The position numbers and the translations under genes were made by a program. A stretch of DNA of 64,000 bases, from contig NC_044985.1 of assembly GCF_008728515.1 (NCBI RefSeq), positions 77,166,155-77,230,154 on the forward strand, in the 5' to 3' direction. Shown piece after piece: positions 34,062 through 47,240 of the stretch (positions are counted from its first letter, which is position 1; each line of letters opens with the position of its first letter). Under the pieces are notes generated by a model. The model was not told where the DNA came from. It saw nothing but the letters and a program-made list of their open reading frames with translations, and ran no database searches. Origin of the DNA: Papio anubis (taxonomy: Eukaryota > Chordata > Mammalia > Primates > Cercopithecidae).

Positions 34062-35681
34062 TATTTTTATTTTTTATTTATGTATTTATTCATTTTTTAT
34101 TATACTTTAAGTTCTATGGTACATGCACACAATGTGTAGGTTTATTACATAGGTATACATGTGCCATGTTGGTTTGCTGCACCCATTAAGTCGTCATTTA
34201 CACTAGGTATTTCTCATAATGCTATCCCTCCCTCAGCCCCCCACCCCACAACAGGCCCCAGGGTGTGATGTTCCCCATCCTGTGTCCAAGTGTTCTCATT
34301 GTTCAGTTCCCACCTATGAATGAGAACATGCAGTGTTTGGTTACCTGTCCTTGCGATAGTTTGCTCAGAATGATGGTTTCCAGCTTCATCCATGTCCCTA
34401 CAAAGGACATGTACTCATCCTTTTCTATGGCTGCATTGTATTCCATGGTGTATATGTGCCACATTTTCTTAACGCAGTCTATCTTGATGGACATTTGGTT
34501 GGTTCCAAGTCTCTGCTATTGTGAATAGTGCCACAATAAGCATACATGTGCTTGTGTCTTTATAGCAGCATGATTTATAATCCTTTGGGTATATATCCAG
34601 TAATGGGATGGCTGGGTCAAATGGTATTTCTAGTTCTAGATCCTTGAGGAATTGCCACACTGTCTTCCACAATGGTTGAATTAATTTACGCTCCCACAAA
34701 CAGTGTAAAAGTGTTCCTAATTCTCCACACCCTTGCCAGCACCTGTTGTTTCCTGACTTTTTAATGATTGCCATTCTAACTGGTGTGAGATGGTATCTCA
34801 TTGTGGTTTTGATTTGCATTTCTCTGATAACCAGTGATGATGAGCATTTTTCATGTGTCTGTTGGCTGCATAAATGTCTTCTTTTGAGAAGTGCCTGTTC
34901 ATATCCTTCACCCACTTTTTGATGGAGTTGTTTTTTTTCTTGTAAATTTATTTAAGTTATTTGTAGATTCTGGATATTAGCCCTTTGTCAGATGGGTAGA
35001 TTGCAAAAATTTTCTGCCATTCTGTAGGTTGCCTGTTTACTCTGATGATAGTTTCTTTTGCTATGCAGAAGCTCCTTAGTTTAATTAGTTCCCATTTGTC
35101 TATTTTGGCTTCTGTTGCCATTGCTTTTGGTGTTTCAGTCATGAAGTCTTTTCCCATGCTTATGTCCTGAATGGTACTGTCTAGGTTTTCTTCTAGGGTT
35201 TGCATGGTTTTAGGTCTAACATTTAAGTCTTTAATCCATCTTGAATTAATTTTTGTATAAGGTGTAAGGAAGGGATCCAGTTTCAGTTTTCTGCATGTGG
35301 CTAGCCAGTTTTTCCTAGCACCATTTATTAAATAGGTAATCCTTTACCCAATTCTTGTTTTTGTCAGGTTTGTCAAATATCAGATGGTTGTAGATGTGTG
35401 GTGTTATTTCTGAGGCCTCTGTTCTGTTCCATTGGTCTATATCTCTGTTTTGGTACCTGTACCATGTTGTTTTGGTTACTGTAGCCTTGTAGTATAGTTT
35501 GAAGTCAGGTAGCGTGATGCCTTCAGCTTTGTTCTTTTGGCTTAGGATTGTCTTGGCAATGCAGGCTCTTTTTTGGTTCCATATGAAGCGTGAAGTAGTT
35601 TTTCCAGTTCTGTGAAGAAAGTCGTTGGTAGCTTGATGGGGATGGCATTGAATCTATAAATTACCTTGGGTAGTATGGCCA
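34062..35681 (-). mobile_element. L1: 5'-truncated L1 (L1PA/L1PB grade), antisense, about 1.6 kb
   Basis: A T-rich tail (34062-34092) leads into a reversed L1 3' UTR, then the C-terminal third of ORF2. The copy stops abruptly within ORF2 at about 35681, next to unrelated DNA, as in normal 5' truncation during target-primed reverse transcription. Sequence is well preserved compared with the L1M copies in the window, so it is a comparatively young primate-era insertion. Confidence 0.95.
34303..35681 (-). pseudogene. L1 ORF2 C-terminal pseudogene
   Basis: Three consecutive minus-strand frames (34957-35205, 34469-34915, 34303-34494) give recognisable ORF2p C-terminal sequence: KETIIRVNRQPTEWQKIFA, REMQIKTTMRYHLTPVRMA, EIPFDPAIPLLDIYP and a C-terminus ending FSFIGGN. 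The cysteine-rich C-terminal motif is visible as CWQGCGEL...H, but the last cysteine of the usual C-x3-C-x7-H-x4-C pattern is replaced by arginine. Frameshifts separate the blocks and the endonuclease and reverse-transcriptase domains are absent, so no activity is possible. Confidence 0.9.
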
Positions 35682-38600
35682 ATGTTTTAATTGAACAGAT
35701 ATTTTGTTATTACTCCATTAAGCTAGCTTGATTTTTTTTCACATTACTTAAATGCCTTTAGAGTTTCTGAAATATTAATAAAGTTTAGAAATTAAGAGAA
35801 GAAAAATGCTTTGTAGAAAGCAAATGTGTTTTCTCACCATTGGCCTACTTCAAATGATTCCTATGTCTTAGACCTGTGCAATTTATCATTTTCTTTTATT
35901 TTGCATTTTTTAAGAAACATATATAAACAAAATGTAGACACAATAAAACAAAATTCCATGTTTGTGCTTATGTAAATACTCCTTTGAAACATTTTTGTGT
36001 TTGAAGATAGTAATGAAATTTTATTATACAACATGCATATTTCAGGCATATAATTTTCCACTGTATGGACAATCAATAAACACTGAGTAACACAGGAGCA
36101 AATCCCATTCATAAAACTTATCACAGTCCATTTTGGAAATATTTTTCAAACTTTGTAAGAATTTAAAAGTTCTGGTTTACTTTTTCTTTTACTCTCTTTC
36201 CTTTACTAACGTTTTTAAGTGGTGTTATTTTAGGTGACCACACTTTATTGTGGTGCACACCATCATTCTTTTAAGAAAGTTCTGTGATTTTAAGGTATCT
36301 GTGTGGTGGATGATACATTACCTTTGCAAAGCGATATAATAAAGCAAGAAGAAGATGGAAAATTCCTTTTCTTTAGGTTGCAAGGTAACCCATGGACAGA
36401 ACTCAGTATAAATTCTCAAAACTTTGACTTTTATTTCTGTGTTAGGCTGCATCCCTTGTATTTACTAATTTGGTAGCAGTCATTTTATTTTATTTACTTA
36501 GTATTTGTCAAATGTCTTCTAGTCCTTTAGTTATTTTTCCTTTTAATGGATGACCCTTCAGATCTAAAGGTGATGGGTAAGAAAATTGAAACTATTAAGT
36601 CTGGTTAACTGAATTTACCTGACTAAATAAATCTCTATTCACTCGTTTTGATAAATGTATTCACAACATCAGTAAAAACTCACTAACTTACTGTTTACCC
36701 TATTTCAAATTATTACAACCACAATCATTAACTTATAATTTATGGTATTACAGAGATTTTTTTTAGGAGGGTTTTGTTGTCATTATAGCGGAGCTTTTAA
36801 TATTTGTATGGATTTTTAGAACTTAAATAATTTTTAAAAGCACTTTTTTACTTTAGTCTCACTTCAGTCTCACAGAGTGACATAACTAGTATTAATAAAA
36901 TTTGCCGGTTGACAGATTAGGAGAATTAAGCTTTGAAGGAGGGATTTAATTATGTTTCTCCAGAAGTAAAGTATGTAGTTCAATTTTTACCACAAGAGCT
37001 AAATGTGTTTACTTTTTTGGGTGTGTTTAGTACATACCAGAGCATAGAAGTACTGCAAATATACACAGAAAACACAAATCAAAAGGGCCAGGAGTTATTT
37101 GATTGGCAGTTGGTTTGATTAGAACTGTTAGGTAATGCTGGGATAAAAAGCATCAGGGATGAAGAGGAAAAAGTAAAAGTCAGGAGATAGCTTATGTATA
37201 TTAGTTGGCAAACGTTAAGAAAGAGTTGGAAGACTTGAGAAGGGGCTATTTCTGTGGTCTTTTAAAATATCCTTTATCATTATTTTTTAAGTCAAATATT
37301 AATCATGGTGAATGCAGAATATGGTTTACCTGGAAAACCTTACATATGAACATCAAATTTTTAAAACAAAATAAACAAATTTAATACTAAGAAGTATCTT
37401 GTGTTTATCACATTTGTACTCCCAAGTCATCAATTTTGGATAGAAAAGACAGATGTTATGAATTAAATTTAACACATGACAAAGATAGAACAGATGTTAT
37501 ACTTTGCCCCCTTCCTTTTTAGCACAAAATAATTAGTCTTTATGAAATGTGAGGCACATTCTTTACCCATTGTGTTATAAATATTTTATTCCATTATTTT
37601 CAAGTAATAGATGACTCCTAAGTTTGTGATTTTCTTGAGTATAGAGGTTGTTTGTATAATTTTGCTGATGTGTGCTAGATTCAGCTGATCTTATCTTACA
37701 TGATTTTAGGAATGCTAGTGGATTGGCTAGAGGCAGCTGTTAGGGTGAGGATGGCTTTATTTCAGACAGCTGTCTTTCCTCCATTTGTCTCTCATACCTT
37801 CCCAGCAGGGTTGTCTGAATATGTTCTCATGATGGTGGCTGGTTGTGCATGAGGTGAAGTAGAAATACAAAAACATTTTTTTCAGGCCTCTTCTCACATC
37901 AGGTTTGCTCCTTTTCCATTGAACAAGGCAAGACACAAGACTTGCCACAAAGTGTAGAGAAACATACTTTCCCTTTCTGTTGAATCACAATTCAAAAACC
38001 TGACTTCAGAAGGGCTGAATTTCAGCCCATATACTCAAATGATGTACCACAATAAATGTTTTTCTGTAAATAACTATTGAAAATCTGTAGAATCTCAGGT
38101 AAGGGTTATAGAAACGGTTCCTATCACCCCCAAAAAATGGAAGATAATTTTAGGCTGCTATAGTCTGCAAGACAGAACAAAAAAACATTCTGAAGAGTGT
38201 AGTTTTGGTTGATTAGGATTATGGAAGATTCTTGAAATTAAATTATATGACTAAATATACAGGGAAACAGTCTTGATGTTTTCACTCTGATGACAATGTT
38301 TAATGTAAGGACAATAAGGTGGAAATTATAAGCGAAAATGTTACCTACTTTGGTGTTTGCCAAAGTTTAAAAGAGATTAACAGTGAGATACAGGAAAGAC
38401 AACTTGATTTAAGACATTTCTCATCATGACCATACTTTAACTTTCTATAGTTCAGTATTTAGTCTCCTGTTTCAATTGTGCCAGATGTGAATTTGCATTT
38501 TTTTTTCATTTTGGATTAGAACCAAAGAAATATGTTCAGATAAGGCAGACTTCTATCTATGGAACTGACGTAAAAAACAGAATGTCACACAATAAAATTA

Positions 38601-39654
38601 CTTATTTCCAGTGTTATGAAGGTTTTTGAATCTTTTCTAAGACATTTTTCTTTATAGTATGGAGAATACAAATAAAAAATATATATATACACACAGATAA
38701 TTTGAATGTATATAACCTCAACCATTAAATGTTAATTACAGATAAGGAAACATCATTTTATCTCTCCTGGCTCTTGGTTACTAGCTAATAACCAGTCAGG
38801 ATCATGTGATAAATATTTTGGTAGTATAATTTTGGAGTAAAGCAAAGAAGAGTAAAAGTGTGCCTGAATTTTATTCACCCAATTCTTACTCTGTGGGGAA
38901 AGCCAGCAAGAAAAGAAAAGCTAGAAAAATAAAATATTATTGGACCCCAGAGAGTTCCTGTGGAAATGTAGACAATACAAATTGGTTTTATTTGTCAGCA
39001 TTTTATTGGTCATTCTTGGGAGAAATAATGCTAAGAAGAAGAAATCCTGTGTGATTTTTTTTGTATGACTTTAAAAGCACTTTCAATTTTCCTAAGGAAC
39101 ATTACCCTTTGCCCACTCACGGAAGCCTCCTGTGCAGACCTCTTATAACAAGCAGTAATAGGAAGTCACCTAACAACTTTATTTTCCAGTCTTTCTTTCT
39201 GATTCTTGCTCTGCATTCACCTGATCCTTAAAATTCAACCCTCTTTTAGTCCTCAAAACTTACTTACTCATAGAAGCAATTTAAGTGAGCAATGCAGACT
39301 TTACCAAAGATTCTAATGGGGGTAATCCATTATAGCATATGACTTTAAAAATGCACCTTCGATATTTTGGTCTCACTCTATTTTTTTTTTTTTTTCCTGC
39401 CAATGTCGTACTGTTGGGTTTTCTTTCTGACATTTTTCTCACAGAGTTTTCAGTTCACTCACCTTTTTGGTATCTCTTGGATTTCTCCCAACCTGGAAAA
39501 CAACAATCCTCACAACTTTAATCTGCACTTTAATTTTTGTCTTTTTTCTAGCTGCAGCCCTCAAACTTTTATCATATTCTGGTTTATCAGGATGGTCAGA
39601 TAAACTAACAGGTTTTTCAGTTATTGAGATACACACTTTTGAAATCCCTTAGCA
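35682..39654. other. Gene-free AT-rich stretch, one possible ancient repeat
   Basis: No RNA gene or credible frame. Between about 37740 and 37950 there is a CTCCATTTGTCTCTCATACC...TTTTCCATTGAACAAGGC series that looks related to the unassigned repeat at 15345. A short AT/AC run lies at 38675-38697. Confidence 0.45.
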
Positions 39655-39876
39655 CAGAGGTCAGCAAATGAAAACCTTCTCAGCCAAATCTGGCCATTCA
39701 TCTGTTTTTATAAGTAAAGTTTTATTAGAATACAGGTATGGTCACCATTTACATATAACAAATGGCTGCTTTCACGTTACATGGCAGAGTTGAAGAGTCG
39801 CAACAGAGATCATACAGACTACAGAGCTGAAAATATTTACTAACTTGTCCTTCACAAAAAGAGCTTACCGATATCC
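39655..39876 (-). mobile_element. MER20: MER20 (hAT-Charlie non-autonomous DNA transposon), antisense
   Basis: CAGAGGTCAGCAAATGAAAA, TTATAAGTAAAGTTTTATTA, CAAATGGCTGCTTTCACG, GGCAGAGTTGAAGAGTCGCA and AAAATATTTACTAACTTG match MER20 in reverse order relative to the copy at 2600. Length is close to the expected 219 bp. Non-coding. Confidence 0.85.
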
Positions 39877-42073
39877 AAGTTAGAAGATTAAGATTGTAAT
39901 TCATAATTTTTTGTTGTTTTTAGTCAACACTGATATACTATGCAGTTCTATTTTCAATGGACAATGAAAAATACACATACACACCTATATACACACACAC
40001 TTCTCTCTCTCTCTTTTGTGTTTTGGTCTAAGAAGAGTTGATTAAGGGCACTGATGCAAAGACACTTCTTATCTGTAATAATATAACTTAGGTATCAAAC
40101 AGAGGTACAAACCCAATTTTGAATATTAGTTTGTTTTAAATAACAAATACATTTTTTCCAAATGAAATTTTATAATAGAGTTTCAAATTTTAGTACTGTA
40201 AGTATAATTCTAAGCATGATATATTAATTTAATTCATAAAGAGTTCATTGCTTTATCTTTCTATTTTTAGAAGATTTTAATGCCAAACAGAAGAGCTATG
40301 GTCAAAATTAAAGTGCTAGCCTAAGGTCAGATATCAGATACCAGAGGGGAATCTTTATTTCTATTTTAAGCAATTAGCTGAAATTTATAATTTTTATGTG
40401 AGTGGGCATTTATCAGACAAAAACATTTACTTTATTTAATTCAACATTTAGTTTTGTATTTTTAGAATAGTGAGGAAGAATTTTCCTCTCATGGTTTATG
40501 GAAAAAATAATTTTAAAAAGCTAGAAAATGCAAAAGTGCTGAACATCATTATTAAGGACTCCTAAAATTTTATAATGAAGTGATAATTGTCCTGATCATT
40601 GATTCTTTGATTCTACCTTTCATTGTTAGAGGAAAACTGATAAACATTGAAGTAATTGAAACACAGCAGATTAGAATCATTAATGTGTTCACAACTAGAC
40701 TGTTACATGTAGGGGCATTGTATCCAAAAAAATAAATACTTCATCATAGAGGCCAAAGATACATTTTTAAATAAGAAGGTTGTATTGTAGTTTAACCCTT
40801 TGAGAATTGCAATCTATATGTAAAGGATTTTTCCTCTGTATAAAATTTAAATATATATCAAATATACAAATAGGAGAGTAGGTTCACTCACATAGAACAT
40901 AAAGAGCCCACCAAATTTAAATCAGTTATTGGGAAGTTTTATTTTAATGACAACAAGTTCATGGCTGCCACGATATACATTGTTAATGATTATTTTTATG
41001 AAACTAGGGTATTTCTTAATAATACTATTAATATTGTTATTAATATTACTCTCTATTGCATAACAATATTACCACAAACTTCACACATTTAGATAGAACA
41101 CAGTTATTATCTCAGTTTTTATGTGTTTTGGGGCTCCAGCATGGCTCTTCTTCTCTCAGAGCAGTTTCAAGTGACAGAAATTGCAAGGAAGATAAAGATA
41201 ACCATTTCTGGAAATGAATAACAATAATTATTACAGTGCTTAACCCAAAATGGGATTTAGTAGAAGTCAAGTGATATTTTAAAAATATCACTGACAGAGT
41301 TTTCCCTCAAATGGTGACATGATATACAATTTTGGTTACAAAACATTTTTCAAAATCCTAGAGCCTTCAGAAATATTAGCTGGAGCTTGAATTTTGTTTT
41401 TTCTTGGCTCACATTTATTAATGGCATTTTTCCTAATCTGAGAACAGTTTCTCATTTGTTTAACAAGGTTTAGTGAATACAAGAAATAGGTAGAAGTATA
41501 TCCCAATCATTAAAAATTCCTCCATTGATACTGTAACCAGGAAATGCTCTAAACAGGATTTCCAGATTATTGATCCTTTTTTTTCAATTTTATTCACAAA
41601 CTGTGATTACATTTAAATACCAAATCAAACATAGCACCAATGATTGAACAAGAATTACTATAATCATTATGTACTGAGTTGTAATTGAAGAAAAGGTAAA
41701 TATTTACAGATAGGCTGGTGTGCTCCTTTCTGCTCATGTTTCTGTACTCTGCTCTTTGCCATGTGACCCCATTATCTTGGTCATAGCTGATAGAACATAG
41801 CAGAACTTCACCCAGAATGGCCCAACTCCATTCATTTTCATGAATTAAGTTGCTAAGGATGCAAGTCACTATGACCTAGTTGTTGCCTAAAACAAAAATG
41901 GCAACTGATTTATTTCTGATAAGGCTGTAACAGTTACAGAGACTGAAATCTTGTTCTCATAACTGGCAAATTCTCCTTCTCTGGTAAATATAAAAGGTAA
42001 TCCAAATTATAAACACACTTATGAAATCTGAGTCAGCATTAAATAATTTAAAATATTATTTATTTTATCTCTT
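39877..42073. other. Gene-free AT-rich stretch
   Basis: No credible gene. A part at 41035-41190 (ACAATATTACCACAAACTTC, TATTATCTCAG) resembles the unassigned repeat at 15345. A short CA/CT run lies at 39970-40012. Confidence 0.45.
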
Positions 42074-42755
42074 AATTTTTATTTTTATTTGTATAAAGTT
42101 ATGGTGTGCATGTGAGATTTTGTTACATGTATATAATGTATAGTGAGCAAGTGAGGGATTTAGCATGCCCATCACCCGATGAAAATACATTTTTGTTAAG
42201 TATAGTCACGCTATTCTGCTGTTAAATATTGAATTTATTTCTTCTGTCTTACTGTGTTTGTATGCACTTTTCCTCATCTTCTCTTCTTCCTCTCAACTCA
42301 CCCTTCCCATTTTCTTTTATCTATTTTTCCTCTCTCAACCCTCCATATGTTCAAAGTTTTAGCTTTCAAATGTAAGTGAGAGCATGGAATATTTGTCTAT
42401 TTGTGCCTGGCTTATTTCACTTTAGATAATGACCTCCAGTTCCACCTATGTTGCTTCAAATGACATGATTTCATTTCTTTTGATTGCTAAATAATATATA
42501 GCATTATATCACATTACTCTATCCATTAATCCATTGATGGACACTTGATTCACATCTTTGCGATTTTGAGTAATGCTGCAATAAACATGTGAGTGCAGGT
42601 ATCCCTTTGATGTATTCTTTTGTTTTCCTTTGGGAGGATACCCAGTAGTGGAACTGCTAGATCAAATTTAATTCTAATTTTAGTTTTTTGAGAAATCTCC
42701 ATACTGTTTTCCATAGCAGTTATACTAGTTTACATTCCCACCAATGGTGTTATTC
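42074..42755 (-). pseudogene. L1: L1 3' UTR and ORF2 C-terminal fragment, antisense (L1MA/L1PB grade)
   Basis: GTTATGGTGTGCATGTGAGA, GCATGCCCATCACCCGATGA, GTGCCTGGCTTATTTCACTT, AATGACCTCCAGTTCCACC and TACATTCCCACCAATGGTG follow an L1 3' UTR and the end of ORF2 read backwards. The copy is diverged and truncated. It cannot code. Confidence 0.85.
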
Positions 42756-43868
42756 AAAAAACCTTGAGACACCCTTCCTGATTAAAGAAAATACAGACTT
42801 TCTAGTGGAGCCAAAATCCCCAAAGTGCCATTACTATTACTTGATTTTTACATCAGTAGAATAGTTGGACATTCATCTTGCCTTGCTGATACTACTATTC
42901 CTATACCAACTGAAGAAAAGTGGAATTCCATAGTCCTTTTCATTATTAAAATAACTATTATTTTGGAAGTCAATTTTTTACCACTATTATTACCAATATT
43001 TTATAGCATAGAATCTGGGCATATTAGGTATTCAGAAATATTCATTAACATTATTAGTTACTTACAGAAATATAATAGTAGAAGATTTCTTTTTTAATAT
43101 TTGAATTTTGGAAGATTTTAGATATCTAGTAAGAAATATCTATTGTTATATTATAACTCTAACACCATAGTGTTTCAGTCAGATATAAATTGAGGTGAAT
43201 GACATTGAGACCTTAAGAGGCAAAAAGGTAAGTAGAGACTGTAGGCAGGGCCAGAATAGAGAGTTTTCTTATGGAAGATAGATTACAAGACAAATTAAAC
43301 CTACTTCATGAAATGAATTGAAAGTTAACCTACTTGAAGAACCAACTTGAAATTTTCATTTCTGGGCCATGCTCAAAGGCACTTGTACTTTTATTATTTA
43401 GACATTTTTAAGAGTGTGACCTAAGTGAGGAAACTCCCAATGAACAATTGTGGTAAAATGTCAGTGTTTAAATCATGAAAAATATATTAGTATTTCTCAT
43501 TACATCATAGTAATAGTGCCTGAAAAAAGGCACTTCTGTCTTAGAAAAATTTTGAAATAAAGAATGAGTTCAGTAGATAAACATGGATTTTGGCAGAATA
43601 CTTCTGAAGCAAGTGGACGTATGCTCTGGCAATGTAAACAGAGATCAGAAGGACATCTGAATTCAGAGAATTGAAACCTAGAGTTAAAGTCAAAATGAAA
43701 CACAGCTTAAAAAGCTTTTAAAAAGATGATATATTAGGTATACATGAGGCATATGTAGTGATGCATGAAACAAATTTAAACAGGCTCCAAGGATGGTTGT
43801 ATTCAAAAGTTATATACATTATTTAAATAAGCAATTAAAATTTAATTTTTATGTAATTTTTATTTTAC
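42756..43868. other. No gene recognised
   Basis: Unique-looking AT-rich DNA. The frame at 42825-43097 has no domain and is a chance frame. Confidence 0.5.
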
Positions 43869-43901
<33 letters not shown>

Positions 43902-43902
43902 G
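43869..43902. repeat. (TG)n(TA)n compound microsatellite at an Alu tail
   Basis: Roughly eleven TG units pass into six TA units right where the poly-T of the adjoining antisense Alu would be, so it probably grew from the Alu A-tail. Confidence 0.95.
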
Positions 43903-44231
43903 TTTTCCGAGATGGAGTCTTGCTCTGTCACCTAGGCTGGAGTGCACTGGCGCAATCTCAGCTCACTGCAACCTCCGTCTCCTAGGTCCAAGCGATTCTC
44001 CTGCCTCAGCCTCCTAAGTAGCTGGGATTACAGGCATACACCACCACGCCCAGCTAATTTTTGTATTTTTAGTAGAGACAGGGTTTTTGTATTTTTAATA
44101 AAGATAGGGTGTCACCATGTTCACCAGTTCGCCAGGCTGGTGTCGAACTCTTGACCTCAGGTGGTGATCCACCTGCCTTCACCTCCCAAAGTGCTGGAAT
44201 TATAGGTGTGAGTGAGCCATCATGCCCGGCC
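43903..44231 (-). repeat. Alu SINE (AluS-like), antisense, with a 26-bp internal tandem duplication
   Basis: Both monomers are present. The stretch 44058-44083 (TTTTTGTATTTTTAGTAGAG plus ACAGGG) is repeated immediately at 44084-44109 with three changes, so the element is about 26 bp longer than usual there. Smaller duplications (GGTGGTGATCC, GTGAGTGAGCC) occur downstream. Confidence 0.95.
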
Positions 44232-45815
44232 TGTATTGTTATACAATTTAAAGTATGTTTAAATGGAGATAGCAACATTTATAAAGAATTGCTGAAATCA
44301 CATTCAAAAGATATCTGATGAACAGAGAAGAAAAACTGATTTGTTTAATAGGTGAAGAAAAATAATGAGCTATGAGAAATTACTATTGGAATTTTACTAG
44401 ATTGGAAATAATTATATAATTTTCCATGTATATCTACATAAATTTTAAATTATGATAGAAATTTTCAGTGCTTATATTATTTGTGTTGTGTGTCTGGCAT
44501 TTTTAGAAAAAGGGAGTGTGGAAAGGACACACCGGCTTATATCTGCCGAAGGCCCTAGGAATGCCTCTTCTCACTACTATTCCCATTTCATTGGCAAAGA
44601 TCAATCTCATGGCCTCCCTAAATGTTGGGGATAGGAGACTGGGATTTGTAGTACATCCACATGTTTACTAAGAGTTGGAGAATAATTGTGAATAGTTGCA
44701 ATCTATATCATGGAGTCTAACTCTCAGAGGCTGACTCATGACAACCAAACTCATGAGAGGCATATAAAGAAGGACACTAATTAATTGGCACTAAAAATAT
44801 ATTGCCACAGGTACTGAATATATTTTCTCCATAATCACAATTTGAATATAGAATGAGACTATCTTATCTTAGCCTGGTGAGTCTTCATGAATCTATCTCA
44901 CACTGGAAATTATAACTACCCTCAATGCCTTAAAGTTTTATGTTCTTGGGCAAAGACACAAGTGACTGACAAAGATATCTTTTGAATGAGAGTTTATTTC
45001 TCTTGATAGATTTGAACATTCACTCAGGTGGCAATGAAGTCTGGCTGACCTAGTAACTATTCTGGATCTTAAGACAACTTTAATTTTTTCTGCTTTGATC
45101 AATTATGTTTTGATTTTTAAAAACTCAAACATTTATGTTTTTATTATTTTCACTTTTGAGGGACAGATGGTCTACTCTGAAGGCTGTCAGAAAGAGTTTA
45201 TTAAACTAGTGCTTAAAAACTCAGTGCTATTTCTTCCTTCAGGTAATTACTTTCAGAACTATCATATTTTTCAGTTATGCTATATAATAATTTTGAATAA
45301 TATTTTCATGTTGTAAAATAAAACATCAACAAGTATAGTTTTCAATATAAAATTAACAATAGTATCTTCTTCAATTTCCATTTAAATAGGATAATCACAT
45401 ACATCCTTAACATCAGTATTATTCATTTAAAACTTCAAAAAGTTAAATTTCACTTCAGATATAAATTTTGGTGCCAATAAAATACACTAAGCATATATCT
45501 TTTTCAAAGCAAAGGCAAATATTACATTTTCTATTTCAATTTAGAATAACTCAAAAAGAAAATGAAATAGATTTCAAAGGATTGATGATATAAAATAATA
45601 CATCAAATACTTTCCAGTTGGTTGATTTTAATAATTCACAACTTTTTCCTAAGCTATCATTCAAGTAATGTAACACCACTTTTATATAAAACTTTTTTAC
45701 TGCCTATTCATAGTTACCATTTAATAATACTTTTAAAATTAATTTAAGCAGATATATTTGAATAAACATAAAGTGACCTTTCAGTCTCCATGTATATGTA
45801 TTTTATATATATATA
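44232..45815. other. No gene; possible ancient repeat scrap
   Basis: A part at 44500-44680 (CCCATTTCATTGGCAAAGAT, GGGGATAGGAGACTGGGATT) may belong to the same unassigned family as 15345. The rest is AT-rich without features. Confidence 0.45.
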
Positions 45816-45827
45816 TAAAGTTGCTTT

Positions 45828-47240
45828 CGGAGAGGATCATGACAGACAAGAGGTAGGACTAGATTGCGGCTCCCATTCAGACAGAGCAGTGTGTAGAGAC
45901 TCGCATTATGAACTTTTGCTCCAGAACAACTGCAGGAATAAACTAAGAAAGCCAAGAGAACCCACTGACCCTCTAAAGGAAGTGAATTGCTCCTGCAGGA
46001 CCTAGGAGACACCCCAAATACAGTGAGTGCCCACGTTGTGGAAGTGGGAAAGAGATTGTCCACCCCTGAACACACACCTTCACTAGGGGACCAGAAGGTC
46101 TAGATCATGGGAGAAAATTGTGACCTTACCTGGCACGGACTCAATTTAGAGAGCTGAGCAAAATACAGGGGTAGAGGAAGGAGTGGGAAAAACCCTGTGG
46201 GCTTGCTGGGTCCCCCGGCCATTTCTGCCCTGCCTCACAGGAGCCCTTGGGGAGGACAGCCAGAGGCACTGGGAAAGGCCACAGGGAGAAGGAAATCTCC
46301 AGCTGAACGTTGTAACAATTCCAACCAAATGCAAAGTATTCTGGCCAGAAATCGAGAAAGGCAAGAACCAGTGTGCTAATTCCACAGGTGGGGGTGCATG
46401 AAGGCCATACTTACTTTTGCAGCTGGGAGGCTGGTAGCCTGATGCAAGTTCTCAACCCTGCTCACCCACTGCCTGGAAACAGACTCGGTGCCGTTGAGGG
46501 GGGCATGGTGGGAGTGAGACCAGCCTTTTGCATTACATGGGAGCTGGGTGAGGCCTGTGACTGCTGGCTTTCCTCCACTTCCCTGACAACCTGCATGACA
46601 CATGACAGGCAGCCATAATCCTTCTGGGAACAACATACTCCATTGACCTGGGAACCACAACCCATGCCCCACAGCAACCTCAGCAAGACGCAACCAAGGA
46701 GAGTCTGAGCTCTGATATGCCTAGCCCTGTCCCCATCTGATGGTTCTTCCCTACCCACCTTGATAGCTGAAGACAAAGGGCATATCCTCTTGGGAGTTCT
46801 AGGGCCCTGCCCACCACCTGATCCTGCTTATACTATCACAGCTGTTGCTCTCTTGAAAAAGCCACCTCCTGGCAGGAGGCCAACCAGCACAAAAATAGTG
46901 CATTAAACAATCAAAACTAAGGATTCTCACAGAGTTCATTCATTTCACACCCCTTCCCACCTCCACCGGAGCAAGTGCTGTATACAAAGCTGAGAGACCT
47001 GCAGATGGTTCACATCACATCACAAGACTCTGTGCAGACACCCAATAGTACCAGCCCAGTACCTGGTAGACCTGCTGGGTGACTAGATCCAGAAGAGATA
47101 ACAATCACCACAGCTCAGCTCTCAGGAGGCCACATCCCTAGGAAAAATAGAGTACTATGTATAGGGAATACACCCTGGGACAAAAGAATCTGACCAGCAG
47201 CCTTGAACCCTAGATCTTCCCTCTGACACAGCCTACCCAA
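45828..47240 (+). promoter_or_regulatory. L1 5' UTR (internal promoter region)
   Basis: This GC-richer 1.4-kb segment precedes ORF1 and corresponds to the L1 5' UTR, which in active elements contains the internal RNA polymerase II promoter. Landmarks are GATTGCGGCTCCCATTCAGA and GAACTTTTGCTCCAGAACAA near the start. Small frames on both strands (for example 46376-46693 and 46462-46776, minus) have no known product. Whether it still drives any transcript cannot be judged from sequence. Confidence 0.75.

Noticed and set aside
46376..46776. Minus-strand frames of about 105 residues in the L1 5' UTR
   Set aside because: Overlapping frames in different phases with no similarity to the antisense ORF0 start that I could see. 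Treated as chance.
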